64,000 bases of DNA from Bombus terrestris. Lineage: Eukaryota; Arthropoda; Insecta; Hymenoptera; Apidae. The stretch lies in NCBI RefSeq assembly GCF_910591885.1, contig NW_025963548.1:1355501-1419500 (forward strand). Direction: 5' to 3'. The position numbers and the translations under genes are program-made. How positions within the stretch are numbered: position 1 is the first letter of the stretch; each line of letters opens with the position of its first letter. The notes beneath the pieces are model-generated. The model was not told the DNA's origin. It made no database searches and was given only the letters and a program-made list of their open reading frames with translations. Positions 39,199 to 51,071 of the stretch are shown here, in pieces.

Positions 39199-41297
39199 GC
39201 AACGATTACAATTTCCAAGCTATACATATACCTTATATTACCTTCTATATATTTCCTGTTATTGCCTAATTTTGTCAGCGATTTCGGACCACACGTTGCA
39301 CTCTACTATGTGGAAATGTTACTATTTATGTAAAACTATTGATAAACTATAAACTTTCGTCAGTACGCAATTCGATAAAGACTTCCGGCTCCTCGGGCTG
39401 GTGCGAATATTTCAATGTCCCTATGTGCCAAACCGTTGGTTTGTGACACACCTTTACGCGACCCTCGCTCGCTGCGCTCGCTCGAAAACTATAGCCTAAC
39501 CTAAAACCAATCCCTCTTGCGTTCGTTATTCGATAAGGCGGCGACTTATTTCAAATTTGCTAACGTGTCGGATCGGTTGTGAGGTTGGACTGGATTTTTA
39601 CGAGCGAGCGGAGCGAGCGAGCTACGATTACAATTTCCACGCTATACATATACCTTATATTGCCTTGCATATATTTCCGGTTTTTGCCTAATTTAGTTAG
39701 CGATATCGGACCACACGTTGCACTGTACTATGTGGAAATATTACTATTTATGTAAAACTATTGATGAAATGTAAACTTTGTCAGTATGCAATTCGATAAA
39801 GACTTGCGGTTCCTCGGGCTGGTGCGAATATTTCAATGTCCCTATGTTCCAAACCGTTGGTTTGTGACACACAATTACGCGTCCCTCACTCGCTGCGCTC
39901 GCTCGAACACCATAGGCTAACCTAAAACCAATCCCTCTTGCGTTCGTTATTCGACAAGGAGGCGACTTATTTCAAATTTGCTAACGTGTCGGATCGGTTG
40001 TGAGGTTGGACTAGATTTTTACGAGCGAGCGGAGCGAGCGAGCAACGATTACAATTTCCAAGCTATACATATACCTTATATTACCTTGCATATATTTCCT
40101 GTTATTGCCTAATTTTGTCAGCGATTTCGGACCACACGTTGCACTGTACTATGTGAAAATATTACTATTTATGTAAAACTATTGATGAAATGTAAACTTT
40201 GTCAGTATGCAATTCGATAAAGACTTGCGTTTCCTCGGGCTGGTGCGAATATTTCAATGTCCCTATGTTCCAAACCGTTGGTTTGTGACACACAATTACG
40301 CGTCCCTCACTCGCAGCGCTCGCTCGAACACCATAGGCTAACCTAAAACCAATCCCTCTTGCGTTCGTTATTCGACAAGGAGGCGACTTATTTCAAATTT
40401 GCTAACGTGTCGGATCGGTTGTGAGGTTGGACTAGATTTTTACGAGCGAGCGGAGCGAGCGAGCAACGATTACAATTTCCCAGCTATACATATACCGTAT
40501 ATTACCTTGCATATATTTCCTGTTATTGCCTAATTTTGTCAGCGATTTCGGACCACACGTTGCACTGTACTATGTGGAAATATTACTATTTATGTAAAAC
40601 TATTGATAAACTGTAAACTTTCGTCAGTACGCAATTCGATAAAGACTTCCGGCTCCTCGGGCTGGTGCGAATATTTCAATGTCCCTATGTGCCAAACCGT
40701 TGGTTTGTGACACACCTTTACGCGACCCTCGCTCGCTGCGCTCGCTCGAAAACTATAGCCTAACCTAAAACCAATCCCTCTTGCGTTCGTTATTCGATAA
40801 GGCGGCGACTTATTTCTAATTTGCTAACGTGTCGGATCGGTTGTGAGGTTGGACTAGATTTTTACGAGCGAGCGGAGCGAGCGAGCAACGATTACAATTT
40901 CCAAGCTATACATATACCTTATATTACCTTGCATATATTTCCTGTTATTGCCTAATTTTGTCAGCGATTTCGGACCACACGTTGCACTGTACTATGTGAA
41001 AATATTACCATTTATGTAAAACTATTGATGAAATGTAAACTTTTGTCAGTATGCAATTCGATAAAGACTTGCGGTTCCTCGGGCTGGTGCGAATATTTCA
41101 ATGTCCCTATGTTCCAAACCGTTGGTTTGTGACACACAATTACGCGTCCCTCACTCGCTGCAGTCGCTCGAACACCATAGGCTAACCTAAAACCAATCCC
41201 TCTTGCGTTCGTTATTCGACAAGGAGGCGACTTATTTCAAATTTGCTAACGTGTCGAATCGGTTGTGAGGTTGGACTAGATTTTTACGAGCGAGCGA
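39199..41297 (+). repeat. 5-monomer higher-order unit, copy 3
   Basis: All five monomers are present in the order of 35420-37520, including TAGTTAGCG (39698) and TTTCCCAGC (about 40480). Two monomers here carry the 1-bp-short GTAAACTTTGTC form (near 39778 and 40200), and the third has GCGTTTCC near 40228. Confidence 0.85.
41288..41296 (+). repeat. Monomer with exact 9-bp loss (A form)
   Basis: Followed by the same ATATACTTCC/CCACGCGTTG hybrid monomer that follows the 37511 site, so this junction was copied as a block (offset 3777). Confidence 0.9.
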
Positions 41298-41710
41298 GCA
41301 ACGATTACAATTTCCAAGCTATACATATACCTTATATTACCTTGTATATACTTCCTGTTATTGCCTAATTTTGTCAGCGATTTCGGACCACGCGTTGCAC
41401 TCTACTATGTGGAAATGTTACTATTTATGTAAAACTATTGATAAACTGTAAACTTTCGTCAGTACGCAATTCGATAAAGACTTCCGGTTCCTCGGGCTGG
41501 TGCGAATATTTCAATGTCCCTATGTTCCAAACCGTTGGTTTGTGACTCACAATTACGCGTCCCTCACTCGCTGCAGTCGCTCGAACACCATAGGCTAACC
41601 TAAAACCAATCCCTCTTGCGTTCGTTATTCGACAAGGAGGCGACTTATTTCAAATTTGCTAACGTGTCGAATCGGTTGTGAGGTTGGACTAGATTTTTAC
41701 GAGCGAGCGT
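41298..41710 (+). repeat. Extra 413-bp hybrid monomer between 5-mer units
   Basis: Matches the first monomer at 37521 in its left part (ATATACTTCC, CCACGCGTTG, GTGACTCACAA) but ends with GACAAGGAGG, GTCGAATCGG and the 9-bp loss. Two 9-bp-loss monomers therefore stand side by side here, 413 bp apart. Confidence 0.85.
41701..41709 (+). repeat. Monomer with exact 9-bp loss (T form)
   Basis: End of the extra hybrid monomer; T form although its direct neighbour at 41288 is the A form. Confidence 0.9.
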
Positions 41711-43810
41711 GCAACGATTACAATTTCCAAGCTATACATATACCTTATATTACCTTGTATATATTTCCTGTTATTGCCTAATTTTGTCAGCGATTTCGGA
41801 CCACACGTTGCATTCTACTATGTGGAAATATTACTATTTATGTAAAACTATTGATAAACTGTAAACTTTCGTCAGTACGCAATTCGATAAAGACTTCCGG
41901 CTCCTCGGGCTGGTGCGAATATTTCAATGTCCCTATGTGCCAAACCGTTGGTTTGTGACACACCTTTACGCGACCCTCGCTCGCTGCGCTCGCTCGAAAA
42001 CTATAGCCTAACCTAAAACCAATCCCTCTTGCGTTCGTTATTCGATAAGGCGGCGACTTATTTCAAATTTGCTAACGTGTCGGATCGGTTGTGAGGTTGG
42101 ACTGGATTTTTACGAGCGAGCGGAGCGAGCGAGCTACGATTACAATTTCCACGCTATACATATACCTTATATTGCCTTGCATATATTTCCGGTTTTTGCC
42201 TAATTTAGTTAGCGATATCGGACCACACGTTGCACTGTACTATGTGGAAATATTACTATTTATGTAAAACTATTGATGAAATGTAAACTTTGTCAGTATG
42301 CAATTCGATAAAGACTTGCGGTTCCTCGGGCTGGTGCGAATATTTCAATGTCCCTATGTTCCAAACCGTTGGTTTGTGACACACAATTACGCGTCCCTCA
42401 CTCGCTGCGCTCGCTCGAACACCATAGGCTAACCTAAAACCAATCCCTCTTGCGTTCGTTATTCGACAAGGAGGCGACTTATTTCAAATTTGCTAACGTG
42501 TCGGATCGGTTGTGAGGTTGGACTAGATTTTTACGAGCGAGCGGAGCGAGCGAGCAACGATTACAATTTCCAAGCTATACATATACCTTATATTACCTTG
42601 CATATATTTCCTGTTATTGCCTAATTTTGTCAGCGATTTCGGACCACACGTTGCACTGTACTATGTGAAAATATTACTATTTATGTAAAACTATTGATGA
42701 AATGTAAACTTTTGCCAGTATGCAATTCGATAAAGACTTGCGGTTCCTCGGGCTGGTGCGAATATTTCAATGTCCCTATGTTCCAAACCGTTGGTTTGTG
42801 ACACACAATTACGCGTCCCTCACTCGCTGCGCTCGCTCGAACACCATAGGCTAACCTAAAACCAATCCCTCTTGCGTTCGTTATTCGACAAGGAGGCGAC
42901 TTATTTCAAATTTGCTAACGTGTCGGATCGGTTGTGAGGTTGGACTAGATTTTTACGAGCGAGCGGAGCGAGCGAGCAACGATTACAATTTCCCAGCTAT
43001 ACATATACCGTATATTACCTTGCATATATTTCCTGTTATTGCCTAATTTTGTCAGCGATTTCGGACCACACGTTGCACTGTACTATGTGGAAATATTACT
43101 ATTTATGTAAAACTATTGATAAACTGTAAACTTTCGTCAGTACGCAATTCGATAAAGACTTCCGGCTCCTCGGGCTGGTGCGAATATTTCAATGTCCCTA
43201 TGTGCCAAACCGTTGGTTTGTGACACACCTTTACGCGACCCTCGCTCGCTGCGCTCGCTCGAAAACTATAGCCTAACCTAAAACCAATCCCTCTTGCGTT
43301 CGTTATTCGATAAGGCGGCGACTTATTTCTAATTTGCTAACGTGTCGGATCGGTTGTGAGGTTGGACTAGATTTTTACGAGCGAGCGGAGCGAGCGAGCA
43401 ACGATTACAATTTCCAAGCTATACATATACCTTATATTACCTTGCATATATTTCCTGTTATTGCCTAATTTTGTCAGCGATTTCGGACCACACGTTGCAC
43501 TGTACTATGTGAAAATATTACTATTTATGTAAAACTATTGATGAAATGTAAACTTTTGTCAGTATGCAATTCGATAAAGACTTGCGGTTCCTCGGGTTGG
43601 TGCGAATATTTCAATGTCCCTATGTTCCAAACCGTTGGTTTGTGACACACAATTACGCGTCCCTCACTCGCTGCAGTCGCTCGAACACCATAGGCTAACC
43701 TAAAACCAATCCCTCTTGCGTTCGTTATTCGACAAGGAGGCGACTTATTTCAAATTTGCTAACGTGTCGAATCGGTTGTGAGGTTGGACTAGATTTTTAC
43801 GAGCGAGCGA
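41711..43810 (+). repeat. 5-monomer higher-order unit, copy 4
   Basis: Same monomer order as copy 1. The first monomer differs, having GCATTCTAC and GAAATATTAC in place of GCACTCTAC and GAAATGTTAC. TAGTTAGCG is at 42210, TTTCCCAGC near 43000. Confidence 0.85.
43801..43809 (+). repeat. Monomer with exact 9-bp loss (A form)
   Basis: Ends the last complete 5-monomer unit. The following sequence switches to the ATAACTTATAC block. Confidence 0.9.
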
Positions 43811-44870
43811 GCAACGATTACAATTTCCAAGCTATACATATAACTTATACTACCTTGTATATAGTTCCTGTTATTGCCTAATTTTGTCAGCGATTTCCGA
43901 CCACACGTTGCATTCTACTATGTGGAAATATTACTATTTATGTAAAACTATTGATAAACTGTAAACTTTCGTCAGTACGCAATTCGATAAAGACTTCCGG
44001 CTCCTCGGGCTGGTGCGAATATTTCAATGTCCCTATATGCCAAACCGTTGGTTTGTGACACACCTTTACGCGTCCCTCGCTCGCTGCGCTCGCTCGAAAA
44101 CTATAGCCTAACCTAAAACCAATCCCTCTTGCGTTCGTTATTCGATAAGGCGGCGACTTATTTCAAATTTGCTAACGTGTCGGATCGGTTGTGAGGTTGG
44201 ACTAGATTTATACGAGCGAGCGGAGCGAGCGAGCTACGATTACAATTTCCACGCTATACATATACCTTATATTGCCTTGTATATATTTCCGGTTTTTGCC
44301 TAATTTAGTCAGCGATATCGGACCACACGTTGCACTGTACTATGTGAAAATATTACTATTTATGTAAAACTATTGATGAAATGTAAACTTTGTCAGTATG
44401 CAATTCGAAAAAGACTTGCGGTTCCTCGGGCTGGTGCGAATATTTCAATGTCCCTATGTTCCAAACCGTTGGTTTGTGACACACAATTACGCGTCCCTCA
44501 CTCGCTGCGCTCGCTCGAACACCATAGGCTAACCTAAATCCAATCCCTCTTGCGTTCGTTATTCGACAAGGAGGCGACTTATTTCAAATTTGCTAACGTG
44601 TCGGATCGGTTGTGAGGTTGGACTAGATTTTTACGAGCGAGCGGAGCGAGCGAGCAACGATTACAATTTCCAAGCTATACATATACCTTATATTACCTTG
44701 CATATATTTCCTGTTATTGCCTAATATTGTCAGCGATTTCGGACCACACGTTGCACTGTACTATGTGAAAATATTACTATTTATGTAAAACTATTGATGA
44801 AATGTAAACTTTTGTCAGTATGCAATTCGATAAAGACTTGCGGTTCCTCGGGCTGGTGCGAATATTTCAA
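43811..44870 (+). repeat. ATAACTTATAC block, copy 1
   Basis: About 2.5 monomers that recur at 47599-48657 (offset 9 monomers minus 10) and partly at 62369-63175. Markers are ATAACTTATACTACC, TATAGTTCC, GATTTCCGACC, CTATATGCC and, in the second monomer, the 1-bp-short GTAAACTTTGTC and TTCGAAAAAGAC. Confidence 0.85.
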
Positions 44871-44934
44871 TGTCCCTAGGTTCCAAACCGTTGGTTTGTG
44901 ACACACAATTACGCGTCCCTCACTCGCTGCAGTC

Positions 44935-46690
44935 GCTCGAACACCATAGGCTAACCTAAAACCAATCCCTCTTGCGTTCGTTATTCGATAAGGCGGCGAC
45001 TTATTTCAAATTTGCTAACGTGTCGGATCGGTTGTGAGGTTGGACTAGATTTATACGAGCGAGCGGAGCGAGCGAGCTACGATTACAATTTCCACGCTAT
45101 ACATATACCTTATATTGCCTTGCATATATTTCCGGTTTTTGCCTAATTTAGTCAGCGATATCGGACCACACCTTGCACTGTACTATGTGTAAATACTACT
45201 ATTTATGTAAAACTATTGATAAACTGTATACTTTCGTCAGTACGCAATTCGATAAAGACTTCCGGCTCCTCGGGCTGGTGCGAATATTTCAATGTCCCTA
45301 TGTGCCAAACCGTTGGTTTGTGACACACCTTTACGCGACCCTCGCTCGCTGCGCTCGCTCGAAAAATATAGCCTAATCTAAAACCAATCCCTCTTGCGTT
45401 CGTTATTCGATAAGGCGGCGACTTATTTCAAATTTGCTAACGTGTCGGATCGGTTGTGAGGTTGGACTGGATTTTTACGAGCGAGCGAAGCGAGCGAGCT
45501 ACGATTACAATTTCCACGCTATACATATACCTTATATTGCCTTGCATATATTTCCGGTTTTTGCCTAATTTAGTCAGCGATATCGGACCACACATTGCAC
45601 TGTACTATGTGGAAATATTACTATTTATGCTAAACTGTTGATAAACTGTATACTTTCGTCAGTACGCAATTCGATAAAGACTTCCGGCTCCTCGGGCTGG
45701 TGCGAATATTTCAATGTCCCTATGTGCCAAACCGTTGGTTTGTGACACACCTTTACGCGACCCTCGCTCGCTGCACTCGCTCGAAAACTATAGCCTAACC
45801 TAAAACCAATCCCTCTTGCGTTCGTTATTCGATAAGGCGGCGACTTATTTCAAATTTGCTAACGTGTCGGATCGGTTGTGAGGTTGGACTGGATTTTTAC
45901 GAGCGAGCGAAGCGAGCAAGCTACGATTACAATTTCCACGCTATACATATACCTTATATTGCCTTGCATATATTTCCGGTTTTTGCCTAATTTAGTCAGC
46001 GATATCGGACCACACATTGCACTGTACTATGTGGAAATATTACTATTTACGCTAAACTGTTGATAAACTGTATACTTTCGTCAGTACGCAATTCGATAAA
46101 GACTTCCGGCTCCTCGGGCTGGTGCGAATATTTCAATGTCCCTATGTGCCAAACCGTTGGTTTGTGACACACCTTTACGCGACCCTCGCTCGCTGCACTC
46201 GCTCGAAAACTATAGCCTAACCTAAAACCAATCCCTCTTGCGTTCGTTATTCGATAAAGCGGCGACTTATTTCTAATTTGCCAACGTGTCGGATCGGTTG
46301 TGAGGTTGGACTAGATTTTTACGAGCGAGCGGAGCGAGCGAGCAACGATTACAATTTCCAAGCTATACATATACCTTATATTACCTTGCATATATTTTCT
46401 GTTATTGCCGAATTTTGTCAGCGATTTCGGACCACACGTTGCACTCTACTATGTGGAAATATTACTATTTATGTAAAACTATTGATAAACTGTAAACTTT
46501 TGTCAGTACACAATTCGATAAAGACTTCCGGCTCCTCGGGCTGGTGCGAATATTTCAATGTCCCTATGTGCCAAGCCGTTGGTTTGTGACACACCTTTAC
46601 GCATCCCTCGCTCGCTGCGCTCGCTCGAAAACTATAGCCTAACCTAAAACCAATCCCTCTTGCGTTCGTTATTCGATAAGGCGGCGACTT
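44935..46690 (+). repeat. Type A block, copy 1 (with one extra monomer)
   Basis: Markers are ACCTTGCACTG with TGTAAATACTAC, CGAAAAATATAGCC, GAGCGAAGCG, TATGCTAAACTGTTG and the ACACAATTC monomer. The block recurs at 53365-54700 and 57165-58500. Here the TATGCTAAACTG monomer is doubled (starting near 45498 and 45920), the second with GCGAGCAAGC and TTTACGCTAAAC. These monomers resemble those at 3.8-5.2 kb. Confidence 0.8.
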
Positions 46691-47598
46691 ATTTCAAATT
46701 TGCTAACGTGTCGGATCGGTTGTGAGGTTGGACTAGATTTTTACGAGCGAGCGGAGCGAGCGAGCAACGATTACAATTTCCAAGCTATACATATACCTTA
46801 TATTACCTTGCATATATTTCCTGTTATTGCCTAATTTTGTCAGCGATTTCGGACCACACGTTGCACTGTACTATGTGAAAATATTACTATTTATGTAAAA
46901 CTATTGATGAAATGTAAACTTTTGTCAGTATGCAATTCGATAAAGACTTGCGGTTCCTCGGGCTGGTGCGAATATTTCAATGTCCCTATGTTCCAAACCG
47001 TTGGTTTGTGACACACAATTACGCGTCCCTCACTCGCTGCAGTCGCTCGAACACCATAGGCTAACCTAAAACCAATCCCTCTTGCGTTCGTTATTCGACA
47101 AGGAGGCGACTTATTTCAAATTTGCTAACGTGTCGAATCGGTTGTGAGGTTGGACTAGATTTTTACGAGCGAGCGAGCAACGATTACAATTTCCAAGCTA
47201 TACATATACCTTATATTACCTTGTATATATTTCCTGTTATTGGCTAATTTTGTCAGCGATTTCGGACCACGCGTTGCACTCTACTATGTGGAAATGTTAC
47301 TATTTATGTAAAACTATTGATAAACTGTAAACTTTCGTCAGTACGCAATTCGATAAAGACTTCCGGCTCCTCGGGTTGGTGCGAATATTTCAATGTTCCT
47401 ATGTGCCAAACCGTTGGTTTGTGACACACCTTTACGCGACCCTCGCTCGCTGCGCTCGCTCGAAAACTATAGCCTATCCTAAAACCAATCCCTCTTGCGT
47501 TCGTTATTCGATAAGGCGGCGTCTTATTTCTAATTTGCTAAATTGTCGGATCGGTTGTGAGGTTGGACTAGATTTTTACGAGCGAGCGGAGCGAGCGA
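46691..47598 (+). repeat. B monomers with 9-bp loss between blocks
   Basis: Two monomers: a TGCAGTCG/GTCGAATCGG monomer ending in the 9-bp loss, then one with GAAATGTTAC, GGGTTGGTGC, AATGTTCC and an unusual stretch AGCCTATCCTAAAA with GGCGTCTTATT and CTAAATTGTCGG (47473-47550). They resemble the junctions inside the 5-monomer array. Confidence 0.75.
47167..47175 (+). repeat. Monomer with exact 9-bp loss (A form), last in window
   Basis: Eight monomers after the 43801 site. No monomer with this loss was found between here and the window end. Confidence 0.9.
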
Positions 47599-48657
47599 GC
47601 AACGATTACAATTTCCAAGCTATACATATAACTTATACTACCTTGTATATAGTTCCTGTTATTGCCTAATTTTGTCAGCGATTTCCGACCACACGTTGCA
47701 TTCTACTATGTGGAAATATTACTATTTATGTAAAACTATTGATAAACTGTAAACTTTCGTCAGTACGCAATTCGATAAAGACTTCCGGCTCCTCGGGCTG
47801 GTGCGAATATTTCAATGTCCCTATATGCCAAACCGTTGGTTTGTGACACACCTTTACGCGTCCCTCGCTCGCTGCGCTCGCTCGAAAACCATAGCCTAAC
47901 CTAAAACCAATCCCTCTTGCGTTCGTTATTCGATAAGGCGGCGACTTATTTCAAATTTGCTAACGTGTCGGATCGGTTGTGAGGTTGGACTAGATTTATA
48001 CGAGCGAGCGGAGCGAGCGAGCTACGATTACAATTTCCACGCTATACATATACCTTATATTGCCTTGTATATATTTCCGGTTTTTGCCTAATTTAGTCAG
48101 CGATATCGGACCACACGTTGCACTGTACTATGTGAAAATATTACTATTTATGTAAAACTATTGATGAAATGTAAACTTTGTCAGTATGCAATTCGAAAAA
48201 GACTTGCGGTTCCTCGGGCTGGTGCGAATATTTCAATGTCCCTATGTTCCAAACCGTTGGTTTGTGACACACAATTACGCGTCCCTCACTCGCTGCGCTC
48301 GCTCGAACACCATAGGCTAACCTAAAACCAATCCCTCTTGCGTTCGTTATTCGACAAGGAGGCGACTTATTTCTAATTTGCTAACGTGTCGGATCGGTTG
48401 TGAGGTTGGACTAGATTTTTACGAGCGAGCGGAGCGAGCGAGCAACGATTACAATTTCCAAGCTATACATATACCTTATAATACCTTGCATATATTTCCT
48501 GTTATTGCCTAATTTTGTCAGCGATTTCGAACCACACGTTGCACTGTACTATGTGAAAATATTACTATTTATGTAAAACTATTGATGAAATGTAAACTTT
48601 TGTCAGTATGCAATTCGATAAAGACTTGCGGTTCCTCGGGCTGGTGCGAATATTTCA
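47599..48657 (+). repeat. ATAACTTATAC block, copy 2
   Basis: Second copy of 43811-44870 with the same TTCGAAAAAGAC (48194). Later positions differ: CTAATTTGC near 48374, TTATAATACC near 48478 and GATTTCGAACC near 48525; the last is shared with a monomer near 55282. Confidence 0.85.
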
Positions 48658-51071
48658 ATGTCCCTATGTGCCAAACCGTTGGTTTGTGACACACCTTTAC
48701 GCGTCCCTCGCTCGCTGCGCTCGCTCGAAAACTATAGCCTAACCTAAAACCAATCCCTCTTGCGTTCGTTATTCGATAAGGCGGCGACTTATTTCAAATT
48801 TGCTAACGTGTCGGATCGGTTGTGAGGTTGGACTAGATTTATACGAGCGAGCGGAGCGAGCGAGCTACGATTACAATTTCCACGCTATACATATACCTTA
48901 TATTGCCTTGTATATATTTCCGGTTTTTGCCTAATTTAGTCAGCGATATCGGACCACACGTTGCACTGTACTATGTGAAAATATTACTATTTATGTAAAA
49001 CTATTGATGAAATGTAAACTTCTGTCAGTATGCAATTCGATAAAGACTTGCGGTTCCTCGGGCTGGTGCGAATATTTCAATGTCCCTATGTTCCAAACCG
49101 TTGGTTTGTGACACACAATTACGCGTCCCTCACTCGCTGCGCTCGCTCGAACACCATAGGCTAACCTAAATCCAATCCCTCTTGCGTTCGTTATTCGACA
49201 AGGAGGCGACTTATTTCAAATTTGCTAACGTGTCGGATCGGTTGTGAGGTTGGACTAGATTTTTACGAGCGAGCGGAGCGAGCGAGCAACGATTACAATT
49301 TCCAAGCTATACATATACCTTATATTACCTTGCATATATTTCCTGTTATTGCCTAATTTTGTCAGCGATTTCGGACCACACGTTGCACTGTACTATGTGA
49401 AAATATTACTATTTATGTAAAACTATTGATGAAATGTAAACTTTTGTCAGTATGCAATTCGATAAAGACTTGCGGTTCCTCGGGCTGGTGCGAATATTTC
49501 AATGTCCCTATGTTCCAAACCGTTGGTTTGTGCCACACCTTTACGCATCCCTCGCTCGCTGCGCTCGCTCGAAAACTATAGCCTAACCTAAAACCAATCC
49601 CTCTTGCGTTCGTTATTCGATAAGGCGGCGACTTATTTCAAATTTGCTAACGTGTCGGATCGGTTGTGAGGTTGGACTGGATTTTTGCGAGCGAGCGGAG
49701 CGAGCGAGCTACGATTACAATTTCCAAGCTATACATATACCTTATATTGCCTTGCATATATTTCCTGTTATTGCCTAATTTTGTCAGCGATTTCGGACCA
49801 CACGTTGCACTGTACTATGTGGAAATATTTCTACTTATGTAAAACTATTGATAAACTGTAATCTTTCGTCAGTACGCATTTCGATAAGGACTTCCGGCTC
49901 CTCGGGCTGGTGCGAATATTTCAATGTCCCTATGTGCCAAACCGTTGGTTTGTGACAAACCATTACGCGACCCTCGCTCGCTCCGCTCGCTCGAAAATCA
50001 TAGGCTAACCTAAAACCAATCCCTCTTGCGTTCGTTATTCGACAAGGAGGCGACTTATTTCAAATTTGCTAACGTGTCGGATCGGTTGTGAGGTTGGACT
50101 AGATTTTTACGAGCGAGCGGAGCGAGCGAGCAACGATTACAATTTCCAAGATATACATATACCTTATATTACCTTGTATATATTTCCTGTTATTGCCTAA
50201 TTTTGTCAGCGATTTCGGACCACACGTTGCACTGTACTATGTGAAAATATTACTATTTATGTAAAACTATTGATGAAATGTAAACTTTTGTCAGTATGCA
50301 ATTCGATAAAGACTTGCGGTTCCTCGGGCTGGTGCGAATATTTCAATGTCCCTATGTTCCAAACCGTTGGTTTGTGACACACAATTACGCGTCCCTCACT
50401 CGCTGCGCTCGCTCGAACACCATAGGCTAACCTAAAACCAATCCCTCTTGCGTTCGTTATTCGACAAGGAGGCGACATATTTCAAATTTGCTAACGTGTC
50501 GGATCGGTTGTGAGGTTGGACTAGATTTTTACGAGCGAGCGGAGCGAGCGAGCAACGATTACAATTTCCAAGCTATACATATACCTTATATTACCTTGCA
50601 TATATTTCCTGTTATTGCCTAATATTGTCAGCGATTTCGGACCACACGTTGCACTGTACTATGTGAAAATATTACTATTTATGTAAAACTATTGATGAAA
50701 TGTAAACTTTTGTCAGTATGCAATTCGATAAAGACTTGCGGTTCCTCGGGCTGGTGCGAATATTTCAATGTCCCTAGGTTCCAAACCGTTGGTTTGTGAC
50801 ACACAATTACGCGTCCCTCACTCGCTGCAGTCGCTCGAACACCATAGGCTAACCTAAAACCAATCCCTCTTGCGTTCGTTATTCGATAAGGCGGCGACTT
50901 ATTTCAAATTTGCTAACGTGTCGGATCGGTTGTGAGGTTGGACTAGATTTATACGAGCGAGCGGAGCGAGCGAGCTACGATTACAATTTCCACGCTATAC
51001 ATATACCTTATATTGCCTTGCATATATTTCCGGTTTTTGCCTAATTTAGTCAGCGATATCGGACCACACGT
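48540..51071 (+). repeat. 6-monomer higher-order unit, copy 1 (2532 bp)
   Basis: Matches the next 2.5 kb at +2532. Markers in order: GTAAACTTCTGTC (49015), CTAAATCCAATCC (49168), GTGCCACACC (49530), GATTTTTGCGAGC (49681), ATATTTCTACTTATG (49825), CGCTCCGCTCG (49979), CAAGATATACAT (50148), GGCGACATATTTC (50471), CTAATATTGTC (50620), CCCTAGGTTCC (50772) and TGCAGTCG (50827). Confidence 0.9.
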
